This document shows positions 16,692 through 25,086 of a stretch of 35,628 bases of DNA, piece after piece (the stretch's first letter is position 1; every line of letters begins with the position of its first letter). The notes beneath the pieces are model-generated. The model saw only the letters and a program-made list of their open reading frames with translations. It ran no database searches and had not been told where the DNA came from. A program made the position numbers and the translations under genes. Origin of the DNA: Bacteroidetes bacterium HGW-Bacteroidetes-17 (GTDB taxonomy: Bacteria > Bacteroidota > Bacteroidia > Bacteroidales > GCA-2711565); the NCBI GenBank assembly GCA_002840985.1, contig PHDM01000022.1, positions 11,341-46,968 of the forward strand, read 5' to 3'.

Positions 16692-17600
16692 TTATTTATC
16701 AATGGCTTGTTTGATTAAGCTCATTATATATTCGAGATTTTTGTCGTTTTCTATTTGAATCTGGTAATCGCCATTTCCCCAATGCCCTTTTTCCGAAACA
16801 TCTTCGGTAATACCTTTGGGGTCGTCGAGTTTACCTTTTTTAAGGTTAATCCAGAATACCAGCGATTTTTTATGAATGTTTACATCAGCAATGTTTTTAC
16901 CCTTTTTGAAGGCTATATAGAACTTCTTTGGTACTATTTCAATATCGTCGCTTAAATTCAATATTGCTGTCTTAAATTTCTCATAAAGTTCAATACTAAC
17001 ATCTGAGCCATTTTTAAAATGGTCTTGCTCAGTATATACTTTAATTTGTTCTGTTACCTTCTTAAGAGTTTCTTTGTTTTGGGTTATAGGCTTAATGCTT
17101 TCGGCAGCATTTGATTTCTTAACAGGACTTATGATTATGGAGTTATTTTCGAATTGCTTAACTTCCCAAAGTTCAATAGCAATATCCTTAAAATTAGTAG
17201 CTTGAATCTGATTTTCAGTAAAACTTGTTGACACAAAAGCAACCCTTGTTTGACTCCAATCTACATCTTCACGTTTCAGGTTTTGTTTAAGGCTTTCGTT
17301 ATATTCAACAATAAAATCGGCTTTATTTTCGAGCATCAGACTTAGATAAGTAAAGCCCTGGTCAACAACACTCATATTCTTATCACGCTTATACTCGATA
17401 ATGATAAATGCACCAGCCTGTTTATCGAAAGCAAGGGTGTCAATCCGTTTATTTTTAATGGTAAACTCGGATTTTACCAATTCTAAACCCATTATAGTGT
17501 TCAGATTTTCTTCAAACAGTTTTTGTATATCTTTTTCGAGTTTAAAGGGTTTTTCCCTAATCTCATTAAATTTACCGGTATGATTTAAGTATAGTGCCAT
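16692..17600 (-). CDS. PD-(D/E)XK nuclease-like protein with DUF5655 domain
   Basis: A 302-aa predicted nuclease. The N-terminal 100 residues carry a PD-(D/E)XK core: KLFEENLNTIMGLEL, then KRIDTLAFD (D54), then FIIIEYKR (E69, K71), followed by the YLSLMLENKADF helix. The region around 190-300 (ELYEKFKTAILNL, IVPKKFYIAFKKGKN, VFWINLKKGKLDDP) matches the DUF5655 domain. Such proteins occur as orphans within type I-like restriction loci. It could supply cleavage for a DNA-guided or modification-sensing complex that the dead Argonaute cannot provide; that is inference. It sits 33 bp downstream of the small unknown gene and 14 bp upstream of rhuM. Confidence 0.82.
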   Translation of the reverse strand: MALYLNHTGKFNEIREKPFKLEKDIQKLFEENLNTIMGLELVKSEFTIKNKRIDTLAFDKQAGAFIIIEYKRDKNMSVVDQGFTYLSLMLENKADFIVEYNESLKQNLKREDVDWSQTRVAFVSTSFTENQIQATNFKDIAIELWEVKQFENNSIIISPVKKSNAAESIKPITQNKETLKKVTEQIKVYTEQDHFKNGSDVSIELYEKFKTAILNLSDDIEIVPKKFYIAFKKGKNIADVNIHKKSLVFWINLKKGKLDDPKGITEDVSEKGHWGNGDYQIQIENDKNLEYIMSLIKQAIDK

Positions 17601-17633
17601 TTCTTATTGCCGTATAAGGTCCCTAATAGTTTA

Positions 17634-17984
17634 TTACTCTTTAATTTTATGAAGTGGAATAATCTTAACGCTGTATTTTCCGATGTTTGGATTTTTAGCA
17701 TGAAAGCCATTGATTTGAAGGTATTCATTATCCTTATAATCAAAATCATCCCATTGGGTTTTGAGAACAGTAGGATAAAGCATAGGATCAATCTCATCTT
17801 CTAAAATGGATAATACTGGGTAGTCGTCGAAGCTTACCATTATTCGCATTTCCTGATTAGTAATCTTGTTTTTAGCGGTTTTTATTGTCACAAGTGCCAT
17901 AAAATCAACAATGCTATGGCTATTCATCAAATGGTTTTCTTCGACAAAAGTTGTAAGAATTTGAATATTATCCATTGGTTCCAT
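17634..17984 (-). CDS. Hypothetical 116-aa protein in the restriction operon
   Basis: I do not recognise it. It is acidic, has no membrane segment or signal, and is probably alpha/beta. It contains MNSHSIVDFMALVTIKTAKN and DDYPVLSILEDEIDPMLYPT. Start choice is between the ATG at 17984 and one three codons later. It begins 4 bp after the hsdS stop and is therefore translationally linked to it, which supports a real gene. It may be an anti-restriction, regulatory or cargo protein. No homologous motif is evident. Confidence 0.65.
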   Translation of the reverse strand: MEPMDNIQILTTFVEENHLMNSHSIVDFMALVTIKTAKNKITNQEMRIMVSFDDYPVLSILEDEIDPMLYPTVLKTQWDDFDYKDNEYLQINGFHAKNPNIGKYSVKIIPLHKIKE

Positions 17985-17988
17985 AATG

Positions 17989-19467
17989 TCAACTTAAAAT
18001 TATCTTTTCAATTTCTTCACTTGCTTTATTGAGCTCTATGTCTGTTTGTTCATATAATTCTTTTGCATTTTTCTTAATACCATCAATATAATTTGAAATT
18101 TCATGCTGTTTATCAGGTGATGGGATTGGAATTGGTAAATTGAAATATTGGCTAAGTATTAAATTTCGGATGCCATTTGTCTGGCTTTGCAGAATATCAG
18201 TGATTTTTATATTGTGTAATGTTTTTAAGTAATTAAAAGCAAATTGCGGTAATATCTCCTTTGACAGACGTATTTTATGTACAAAATTACTATATCCTAA
18301 TTGACCATTATTGAATAATTCCTTTTCTAAAATTGCTATACGACCTACTGGTTGATTCTCGCTTCCACCTGATTTTTCGATTAATAGATCATTTTCTTGA
18401 ATATCCAATTCATTTAGTTTTTGTTTAGAGATATATCTGTATTTTACCCTGTCATTGCTTAGGTTTAAATTAAATTTATTGTCAAACTCTGTAGCCCTAA
18501 TAACTATACATTTATAATGTAAATCTTCATTAATAGAGTCCCCTCCATCTATCCCCCAATCTCCGGGAGCACTATGAATAATTAAATTTCTTAATGGAAC
18601 ATGCTTAAATTTTCCATGTTGAACACAATCCAAAAGAGCTATAGTATAAGGAGAATATAACTTAGGGTCAAATCTCTGACCTGAGAGATTTTTAATTGTT
18701 GAATAAAAAATTCTATTACTCAAGGTGTTATCAGGTGGCTCTGGTAGTTTAATACCAAGTTCCTTTAGTAAGTAATCATCAATACCGGAAAGTAATTCTT
18801 CGGCCTTGGCTTCGTTGGCCTTTTTAATTTCAACTACTTTTTTTACAATTTCTAATATCTCAGAGTCATAAATAATTGGAATGGAAAGCAATGCAGGGTA
18901 ATCCAATGCCGGACGTGTACCACCGGTACTACGACGGGAAGCAAGTCTTTCACCAATATCTGAATTTAGAAAGGCTGCAACAGTTTCACTAATTTCCTTG
19001 CTCTCGGTTTTAACTACTACAATATGCTGGTTTATATTCCCTTCAAAACCTTCAGGAGCCACTGAAGCGACAGCCATTCGACCAACTCCGGTTATTTTAA
19101 TTAGCAGGTCGTTTTCAAATACCTGACTACGTTTTAACATTCCGGTATGTGTCTCCTGGTTAATATATTTGCAATCTTCAAATTCCAGAACACCTGTAGG
19201 GGAAAGGTTTTGAACCCTTAAAAAAGGCACACCATTTTCAGCATCGGAATAATAAAGCTCGCTTTCAGTTGTTTTAGGCGTTGCACCGCTACCCATGGAT
19301 AAGACATAATCTCTTAATCGTTTTGGCTTTTTATCCAATACTTTGTTTTCGAGTTCAACCAATTCAGGAACATAATAGAATGGGTCAAGGCGTTTATCGA
19401 GTTCGTTTTTCTTAATTATGAACACCTTGTTTTTATCAAACTTGGATGATAAAGAGAAATTGCTCAT
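17989..19467 (-). CDS. hsdS: Type I-like restriction-modification specificity subunit (HsdS)
   Basis: A 492-aa DNA-recognition subunit with two target-recognition domains separated by long helices. TRD1 covers about 20-190 (DYVLSMGSGATPKTTESELY, then GVPFLRVQNLSPTG, then LLIKITGVGRMAVAS). The central helix is EIVKKVVEIKKANEAKAEEL. TRD2 is about 255-450 (FDPKLYSPYT, then CIVIRATEFDN, then LLIEKSGGSENQPVGRIAIL). The C-terminal helix is rich in Glu and Lys. Its ATG overlaps the stop of the methyltransferase gene (ATGA at 19464-19467), so the two subunits are translationally coupled. The two TRDs differ, implying a bipartite asymmetric target. The target cannot be predicted here. Confidence 0.92.
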   Translation of the reverse strand: MSNFSLSSKFDKNKVFIIKKNELDKRLDPFYYVPELVELENKVLDKKPKRLRDYVLSMGSGATPKTTESELYYSDAENGVPFLRVQNLSPTGVLEFEDCKYINQETHTGMLKRSQVFENDLLIKITGVGRMAVASVAPEGFEGNINQHIVVVKTESKEISETVAAFLNSDIGERLASRRSTGGTRPALDYPALLSIPIIYDSEILEIVKKVVEIKKANEAKAEELLSGIDDYLLKELGIKLPEPPDNTLSNRIFYSTIKNLSGQRFDPKLYSPYTIALLDCVQHGKFKHVPLRNLIIHSAPGDWGIDGGDSINEDLHYKCIVIRATEFDNKFNLNLSNDRVKYRYISKQKLNELDIQENDLLIEKSGGSENQPVGRIAILEKELFNNGQLGYSNFVHKIRLSKEILPQFAFNYLKTLHNIKITDILQSQTNGIRNLILSQYFNLPIPIPSPDKQHEISNYIDGIKKNAKELYEQTDIELNKASEEIEKIILS

Positions 19468-21611
19468 AACTTTTCAGTTTCATTAATATGGTTAATAAAT
19501 CTGTAAAGTTCTTTTGCAATATCTACCAGTTCGTTGTTTCCGGTTTCCCTACCGGTAGCATCATAGCCAATATCTTCGGCTATGGCCATAAATATCTGGT
19601 AATCTTCAAATATGCCTACTTTTCCAGCAAAATACTTGTCAATCATTTCATCTTTAAAGTCGCTCACTTTATCGTTAAACTCATTCTGTATTTTGATTTT
19701 ATCATCCTTAATGAGTTCACCGATTTCCTTTTTTGAGGCTTTAGGATTAGCCTTTTTAGCTGTTTCTTCTAGCTTTTTAATTGCAGCATTCTTTTCCTTT
19801 TCCCATTCAAGAATAGTTTCAATATACTTTGAATCAGTCTTTAATTTTTCTTTTAATTTTTGTTTAAGGGCAGTAATCTTCTGGCTTACCTTTTCATCGT
19901 TTTTGCGAACAAATAATACTGAACTCTTTACACCAGCGCCATTAGCAGTAAAAGCAGTTTGAGGCAAAGAAACTACAGCTATAATACGGTACATCTCTTC
20001 GATATTATCACGCACATATTGCAGGCTGCTATTTGTAAGGATACCGTCTGGAATAACGATTGCCAGGTAACCGTGTGGTTTTAAGAACTTATAACATTGT
20101 TCGAGGAATAATATTTCGGTGCTTTGGCTGTCCCTTATGGTTTCTTCTTTTGCGTTTTTCCAGTTTAACCAGTCAAGCTCTTTACGCCCCAAACTATATT
20201 GATGCATATAGGCTTTTTCAGTCTGTTTAATGGAACTGCCAAAAGGTGGATTGGTAATAATAAAATCAAATGAGTTATAAACGAAATTCTTGTTTTTCGA
20301 TCTTTCCCTAAGCTCTTCATCGCTTAAAAGGCCATCTGCTGCGATAACATTCGTATGACCATCATCATGAATAATCATATTCATTTTGGCAGTACGGGCA
20401 ATTTGCTCATTTATCTCAATGCCATACAGGTTTTTTTCTGCAAAATCGTGCCAATGCTTGTAATTTTCAATGCTCTTATGTTCATAATAATCATCAGCCT
20501 GCTGCCGTACTTTATCAAGAGCAAACAAAAGAAAGCCGCCACTACCGCAACTTGTATCGAGAACCAGTGAATCATTTTTAATTGGTAAGCTATCTACAAT
20601 AAACTTTACAATATTGCGAGGAGTGAAGTATTGACCAAAGTCACCTCTGAAATAACTACCCATAAACGTTTCAAATGCCTTGCCTTTACTATCAAGGTCG
20701 GTCTTATTCAAATTAACCCTTTGCAGGTATTTAACTATTGTTTGGGCTTCTTCGGGATTTAAATTGACATCTTCTTTAAATACTTCCTTGTCTTTGGTGC
20801 GGCCTTCTTCATATAATCCTTTAATCCTTTCGAGAAGATCGCTTGGAGATTCATCACGAAAAATCTGAAATTGATAGGGCTCCCCATTCTTCCGAGGGTG
20901 TTTTTCATCCCATATTTTACAGAATATTAGTTTATCAAGTTCATCAAAGGCAACAGATGGATTCCTTTGACCGCCACCCCAAAGCGCCTGGTGCGCCTGA
21001 ATAAAAATTCTGGTTAGTTCACTTTCGGAAACAACCTCAAGTTCAAAAAACTTTTGAGATTTATATTCACCTTCTTCTTCGGCAAGCACTTCCGTTTCGG
21101 TTTGAGCAATTCCTCCTTTTACAAATTTGTATGGAGCAAGCTTTTTAACGCCATACAGAGGAACATCAGGTATTGATATTCTGCTTTTTGGCTTTTTTTC
21201 AGGTACTTCGTAATATTCATTCTTTATTTTTGATGTAACCCAAACATATTTTGCACCCTCTGCAACTGCGTAGCTGTATGCCTGGTCCACTGCTTTATTA
21301 AATTCTTGGTCAGTGATTTCCTGTTTCTTGCATTCAATTACTATAAATGTACTTTCACAATCATCGTCATTATAAACAATTATGTCAGCTTCTTTCGTTT
21401 CAGATCCCATCTGAACAGAAACATAATTCTTAATTCTTTCTACAGGGTAATTGTAAATTAAAGCGAGCGTTAAAAATGTTTCAGCCTGTACCTTTTCTTC
21501 AGGATTATTATAATTGCGCTTTTTATTTTGATGTAGATACGTTATAGAGTTCTGCTCTGCATCAATTTTAATTAGCTTTTTCTGAATACCTACATTGATA
21601 ATATTTTCCAT
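19464..21611 (-). CDS. Fused PD-(D/E)XK nuclease and N6-adenine methyltransferase (RM subunit)
   Basis: A 715-aa protein that joins cleavage and modification. Residues about 40-130 are an HsdR-N-like nuclease domain (KVQAETFLTL, then KEADIIVY with D76, then FIVIECKKQE with E93 and K95). The central part is a gamma-type N6-adenine methyltransferase: GSYFRGDFGQYFTPRNIV, motif I DTSCGSGGF (352-360), motif IV NPPF (454-457). The C-terminal region has a lysine-rich coiled segment. HsdM alone is usually about 500 aa, so the extra length is the nuclease domain. With the coupled HsdS and no HsdR translocase in the window, this resembles the BcgI-type (Type IIB) arrangement. It starts 13 bp after the XRE gene. 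Confidence 0.9.
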   Translation of the reverse strand: MENIINVGIQKKLIKIDAEQNSITYLHQNKKRNYNNPEEKVQAETFLTLALIYNYPVERIKNYVSVQMGSETKEADIIVYNDDDCESTFIVIECKKQEITDQEFNKAVDQAYSYAVAEGAKYVWVTSKIKNEYYEVPEKKPKSRISIPDVPLYGVKKLAPYKFVKGGIAQTETEVLAEEEGEYKSQKFFELEVVSESELTRIFIQAHQALWGGGQRNPSVAFDELDKLIFCKIWDEKHPRKNGEPYQFQIFRDESPSDLLERIKGLYEEGRTKDKEVFKEDVNLNPEEAQTIVKYLQRVNLNKTDLDSKGKAFETFMGSYFRGDFGQYFTPRNIVKFIVDSLPIKNDSLVLDTSCGSGGFLLFALDKVRQQADDYYEHKSIENYKHWHDFAEKNLYGIEINEQIARTAKMNMIIHDDGHTNVIAADGLLSDEELRERSKNKNFVYNSFDFIITNPPFGSSIKQTEKAYMHQYSLGRKELDWLNWKNAKEETIRDSQSTEILFLEQCYKFLKPHGYLAIVIPDGILTNSSLQYVRDNIEEMYRIIAVVSLPQTAFTANGAGVKSSVLFVRKNDEKVSQKITALKQKLKEKLKTDSKYIETILEWEKEKNAAIKKLEETAKKANPKASKKEIGELIKDDKIKIQNEFNDKVSDFKDEMIDKYFAGKVGIFEDYQIFMAIAEDIGYDATGRETGNNELVDIAKELYRFINHINETEKL

Positions 21612-21624
21612 TTGGGATTATTAA

Positions 21625-21912
21625 TTACTTTCTTTTTTGAATATGTTCTTTTACAATATTTAAAGCACTTTCCGCAAGTGTTTCATCCTTTAATATGTCA
21701 TATACCTGGTCAGCCAGCCAAATAGTTATTAATTGATTTTTGTCAGTTTGATACAATTCAGCCAGCTTAAGAATAAACTCTCGTTTGATGTTTTTCTCAC
21801 CTCTTTCCATTTTACTTATGTAGGCGGTATCTACTTCGAGGGATGCAGCCACTTGTCTAAGCAAGAGGCCTTTTTGCTCTCGCAATTCCCTAAGTTTTTT
21901 GCCGATAATCAT
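21625..21912 (-). CDS. XRE-family HTH regulator of the restriction operon
   Basis: A 95-aa protein with a Cro/CI helix-turn-helix (residues 5-60: GKKLRELREQKGLLLRQVAA, then VDTAYISKMERGEKNIKRE). The C-terminal helix may mediate dimerisation. It is the first gene of the operon, 13 bp before the nuclease-methyltransferase, as is typical for controller proteins that time restriction against modification. A candidate operator (ATACC/GGTAT) lies about 80 bp upstream. A plus-strand open frame across this region is only a shadow. Confidence 0.9.
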   Translation of the reverse strand: MIIGKKLRELREQKGLLLRQVAASLEVDTAYISKMERGEKNIKREFILKLAELYQTDKNQLITIWLADQVYDILKDETLAESALNIVKEHIQKRK

Positions 21913-21942
21913 CTTTCTGTTTTTTTACTTGTCACATTCAGT

Positions 21943-21950
21943 CAAATGTA
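21943..21950 (-). promoter_or_regulatory. Candidate -7 box of the defence operon
   Basis: TACATTTG on the minus strand fits TAnnTTTG and lies 31 nt upstream of the XRE ATG. A T-rich stretch (CTTCTTTTG) about 20 bp upstream could serve as -33. Confidence 0.5.
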
Positions 21951-21989
21951 ATAAATAAATGCAAACAAAAGAAGTATGTTAATAAATAG

Positions 21990-22004
21990 ATACCAACCAG
22001 GTAT
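21990..22004. promoter_or_regulatory. Candidate controller operator
   Basis: ATACC and GGTAT form a 5-bp inverted repeat around AACCA, about 40 bp upstream of the candidate -7 box for the XRE-led operon. The spacing and symmetry fit a small dimeric HTH protein. The arms are short, so chance cannot be excluded. Confidence 0.35.
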
Positions 22005-22030
22005 TAACCATGACCTGAATTTGTTATGCC

Positions 22031-22057
22031 TTGCAAAGTTTGCAAAGTATGCAAACT
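22031..22057. repeat. Three tandem 9-bp iteron-like repeats
   Basis: TTGCAAAGT, TTGCAAAGT and ATGCAAACT lie head to tail directly downstream of the DUF3987 gene. Related TGCA-rich words continue inside the end of that gene (22090-22115). The placement beside a replication-like module suggests a binding site for a replication or regulatory protein. Confidence 0.55.
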
Positions 22058-22065
22058 ATACGAGC

Positions 22066-23835
22066 TTAGTTTTTTTGTTCGTTTTGAATGGATTGCACAC
22101 TTTGCATGTTTTGCTTTTTATACTTTCCATAAACCGGGTCTTTTAACAGGTTTGAAGGTGTGAGCTCATTCAGATATTTATCCGCAGTACGGGGCTTTAT
22201 ATTCAATTTGGCAGCTATTTCAATGGCTTCTCTGCGCAGGAACTCATCGGGCAATAGGTTGTAAAACTTGTCTTTCATGGTTTCCTGTTTCACTTTTTTA
22301 GATGTTGTCAATAATTGAAGGTAAACTGTTTTTGCGTGTTCCAGCAATACGTTGCCAATTTTCATAACTGTATTGAAATCGGTATCGCTGCATTTTAATG
22401 ATTGTGGTATTTCTCCTGTATCGAGAATGCGTAGAACTGTCATTATCATTGCTGTCCTGAAACAGATAAGACCTAATCTTCGAACATTGGCCACAGATTC
22501 GGGACCTAACAGGTTAATGAACTCATTTTGCCAGGCTTCGAATTGCTGGTTAAAGTGCGTTTTTTGAGCCTGAGAAAAATGGAACTCCTTTTCAGGAAAA
22601 GACAATAACTGTTTGTAAAGCTCGAAGTAGCGACGACCCAGCGAATTAAAATATTCTTCAAATCCTGTATCGGTTTGCTTTTGAAATACATCAGACCATA
22701 TATTGGTTAATGAAAAACGGTAATACATGAACCTGGAAAATAAACCGTCTTCCGCATCCGGAATAAGGTTTATAATTTGCCTGGGCGTACCCGTAAGCAC
22801 AGCCGAAAGGCGTGGGGTTTGAATATCAACATATTCACGGTTAGTACGCCGATAATAACTGATATTCTCATGGTGGAAAGCTTTGCGGAATCCATCACTG
22901 TAATTACCATAATCCGTTTTAAAGATAAATGCCAGTGTGTCACCTTCAGTTTCGAATAATAATCCTTTACCGTCGCTGTCGTCGAGCAATTGAAAAATAC
23001 CTGTTGAACTGTTATTCGCCGGAAGAAAAAGCATTTTATCTTTTGGCTCCGTGGGTTTAACGAGTGTCGGGTCTTTCTTTACATGCTGCAGATATTGGTT
23101 TAATTCAACTTGATATTCAACTTTGTAATTAGCGGATTGCTCACGCAATTGCATGTGTATTTGATGAACTAACCTTTTGCAGTGTTTTAATGAGCCTTTT
23201 CCGGCTGATGCCTGGGCTGTGATAAATAAGTAAAGATTTGGAAAAACTTTATCGTTATGATAGATTCCGAATACATTAGGCATAGCGCTGCTTAATGTAA
23301 CTATCGAACCCAAAAGAATAATATCTTTTTCCCGGGCTGTAGGAAATACTTTACAGGCTTCGGCAAGTAAACCGGGTAACTGTGAATATATTTCCTCCGG
23401 GAAACAAGGTGTTTCAATAAACTCGTCATACTGAACATTGGAATTATCAATAGGACGGGCTGGGGATATGTCAATCCCCGCCCGACGTGCCATGTCGAAA
23501 AATGTTCTTTTAGTAACTGCGGTACCTTTCGCTTTTAAGCAATTATCAAACTGTTTATCACATTCAACACCGTTGTAATCACTGTAAAATTTACTAATAC
23601 GATGAAAATAATCACGTCCAGCCTCCTGCAGCATATCAGCCAAAGCAAAACCACATGCCAGCCATTCTTTATAATCAGGCGCAATATCGATGTGTCTGGC
23701 TTCAATCTGTGTTACTACTTTTTCAATATCGGCAGTGAGTGAATCAGTATCGTTGGTGTGCTTCTGAACCGTATTTGTTGCTTGTAAACCTCCTGTTTTC
23801 CATTGCGAAGGGTCAAACATTTTCTTGTTTTGCAT
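22066..23835 (-). CDS. DUF3987-family protein of a mobile-element replication module
   Basis: A 589-aa protein from the ATG at 23835; the frame reaches a TTG two codons earlier. Residues about 30-115 (DYKEWLACGFALADMLQEAG, then FHRISKFYSDYNG, then FDNCLKAK) look like a primase C-terminal (PriCT-2-like) segment. The rest is DUF3987, with a P-loop-like ITAQASAGKGSLK (about 205-218) and the arginine-containing ENISYYRRTNREYV and LSAVLTGTPRQI. The family accompanies BT4734/VirE_N-type primase proteins in Bacteroidota islands and probably acts as a helicase-like replication partner. It overlaps the end of the upstream primase-like gene by 23 bp, so coupling is likely. ATPase activity is inferred. 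Confidence 0.85.
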   Translation of the reverse strand: MQNKKMFDPSQWKTGGLQATNTVQKHTNDTDSLTADIEKVVTQIEARHIDIAPDYKEWLACGFALADMLQEAGRDYFHRISKFYSDYNGVECDKQFDNCLKAKGTAVTKRTFFDMARRAGIDISPARPIDNSNVQYDEFIETPCFPEEIYSQLPGLLAEACKVFPTAREKDIILLGSIVTLSSAMPNVFGIYHNDKVFPNLYLFITAQASAGKGSLKHCKRLVHQIHMQLREQSANYKVEYQVELNQYLQHVKKDPTLVKPTEPKDKMLFLPANNSSTGIFQLLDDSDGKGLLFETEGDTLAFIFKTDYGNYSDGFRKAFHHENISYYRRTNREYVDIQTPRLSAVLTGTPRQIINLIPDAEDGLFSRFMYYRFSLTNIWSDVFQKQTDTGFEEYFNSLGRRYFELYKQLLSFPEKEFHFSQAQKTHFNQQFEAWQNEFINLLGPESVANVRRLGLICFRTAMIMTVLRILDTGEIPQSLKCSDTDFNTVMKIGNVLLEHAKTVYLQLLTTSKKVKQETMKDKFYNLLPDEFLRREAIEIAAKLNIKPRTADKYLNELTPSNLLKDPVYGKYKKQNMQSVQSIQNEQKN

Positions 23836-24775
23836 AATCAATGTATTTGGGATTTATGAAAATATTGTTGTCGTAACCTAAAAAGCAGGCACGTGATATG
23901 TCACGTCCTGATTTATCGATTTGTAAATGGTATGTCTGCCAGATATAATTCTGAATAGCTTCAAAGTATTCGGCATGGGAATACTCTGATAAATCAACCG
24001 GAATAATCCATTTAAGGCCTTCACCGGAAGGCGATACAAAAAGTAATTCGGTTTCAAAGTACTCGTCTTTCAGCAAATCAGCTTTCAAACGTTCGATATT
24101 CGCAACGTGGTCAAAATCAATGGTCATTAAACCACTGTGTTTAATAAGGGATTTATCTTCACGTTTGCCGAAAGTGCCTGAAAACGTTACGTAATCAAAG
24201 CTATGAGCCTTGAATTTTCGGGCATCGTCTTTAACTTTTATAGATCTTAGTTTTTCAGTGGCCTTTTTAAAATCCATGCCTTTAATGAGCTGGTAAACAT
24301 CCAAAATATTCACAGTATTGGCTGGCTGCGTGTTGGTGACTGGCCTTTTAAAATAACTGAATACCGGAATTACAAGAGTTGGCTTAACTTCTCTTGAAAT
24401 ATCTGATGTAACAGGTCTTTTGAAATAATCGCCATTCCCATAGAAACTGCGCTTTTTATCCAGATACAGATTAAGACATTCATTAAGTTTTGCCAGCAAT
24501 TCATCACCGGAAATTTTAAAATACAGTTCGGCAAAGTCGAACGGATCACCTTTAAAATCGGGTATCTCATTGTCTTCATACAAGAAAACATTATTGATAC
24601 AGCGAATCATCAATGTTGGTGTTTTCGAGTTGGTGAACGGGTTTTTAATCCAGGCACATTCACGGCCTGAAAGTTTCAGGACTACTTCACCGGGCTTGAA
24701 CTGCCGTAACACATAAGCATAGATATTTAAGCCATAATGTGTTTTATCGAGTATATTGTCTTTTGTAATTGCCAT
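23813..24775 (-). CDS. BT4734/VirE_N-like primase-type protein
   Basis: A 320-aa protein. The N-terminus (WIKNPFTNSKTPTLMIR, then GDPFDFAELYF) resembles the zinc-finger domain of CHC2 primases but lacks the full cysteine set. The C-terminal half (HSGLMTIDFDHVANIERLKA, then LLFVSPSGEGLKWIIPV, then DISRACFLGYDNNIF) matches the BT4734-like/VirE N-terminal family, related to archaeo-eukaryotic primases by its DhD and SGxGhK-type motifs. The heptapeptide YFKRPVT is present twice (117-123 and 141-147), with different codons. It overlaps the DUF3987 gene. Probable role: replication or maintenance of the element after excision. Confidence 0.83.
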   Translation of the reverse strand: MAITKDNILDKTHYGLNIYAYVLRQFKPGEVVLKLSGRECAWIKNPFTNSKTPTLMIRCINNVFLYEDNEIPDFKGDPFDFAELYFKISGDELLAKLNECLNLYLDKKRSFYGNGDYFKRPVTSDISREVKPTLVIPVFSYFKRPVTNTQPANTVNILDVYQLIKGMDFKKATEKLRSIKVKDDARKFKAHSFDYVTFSGTFGKREDKSLIKHSGLMTIDFDHVANIERLKADLLKDEYFETELLFVSPSGEGLKWIIPVDLSEYSHAEYFEAIQNYIWQTYHLQIDKSGRDISRACFLGYDNNIFINPKYIDYAKQENV

Positions 24776-24780
24776 ATTCG

Positions 24781-25086
24781 TTAGGATTTAAAAAGTTTGA
24801 CATTATCCCGGCGGTAATTCAGGGAATAGTTTTTCTCGAGTAAATCCTTTATATCATCGGCTTTGTAATAAAATTTGCCGTTAATACGGGAATAAGGCAG
24901 CGTCTTGCTGTCACGAAGACTTTGTAAGTTCCGTTTGCTGATATGCAGCAACATCATCACGTCCTGACCATCGAGCCAAGCCCCCGAAAGAGGGTGAGGG
25001 GCTGGCTTTACTATCCTGTCAATGGCTGTTTTAATGTCCTTTAAATCCTGTTTAAAGGAGTTTAATGCTTTCAGTACCTCAATCAT
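24781..25086 (-). CDS. Excisionase-type HTH protein (second of pair)
   Basis: A 101-aa DNA-binding protein. The C-terminal part (WLDGQDVMMLLHISKRNLQS, then RDSKTLPYSRINGKFYYKAD) is a MerR/excisionase-like HTH_17 domain. The N-terminus is a short helix. Its ATG overlaps the stop of the previous gene (ATGA at 25083-25086), and it ends 5 bp before the primase-like gene. Possible roles are excision control or regulation of the replication module. Confidence 0.85.
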   Translation of the reverse strand: MIEVLKALNSFKQDLKDIKTAIDRIVKPAPHPLSGAWLDGQDVMMLLHISKRNLQSLRDSKTLPYSRINGKFYYKADDIKDLLEKNYSLNYRRDNVKLFKS

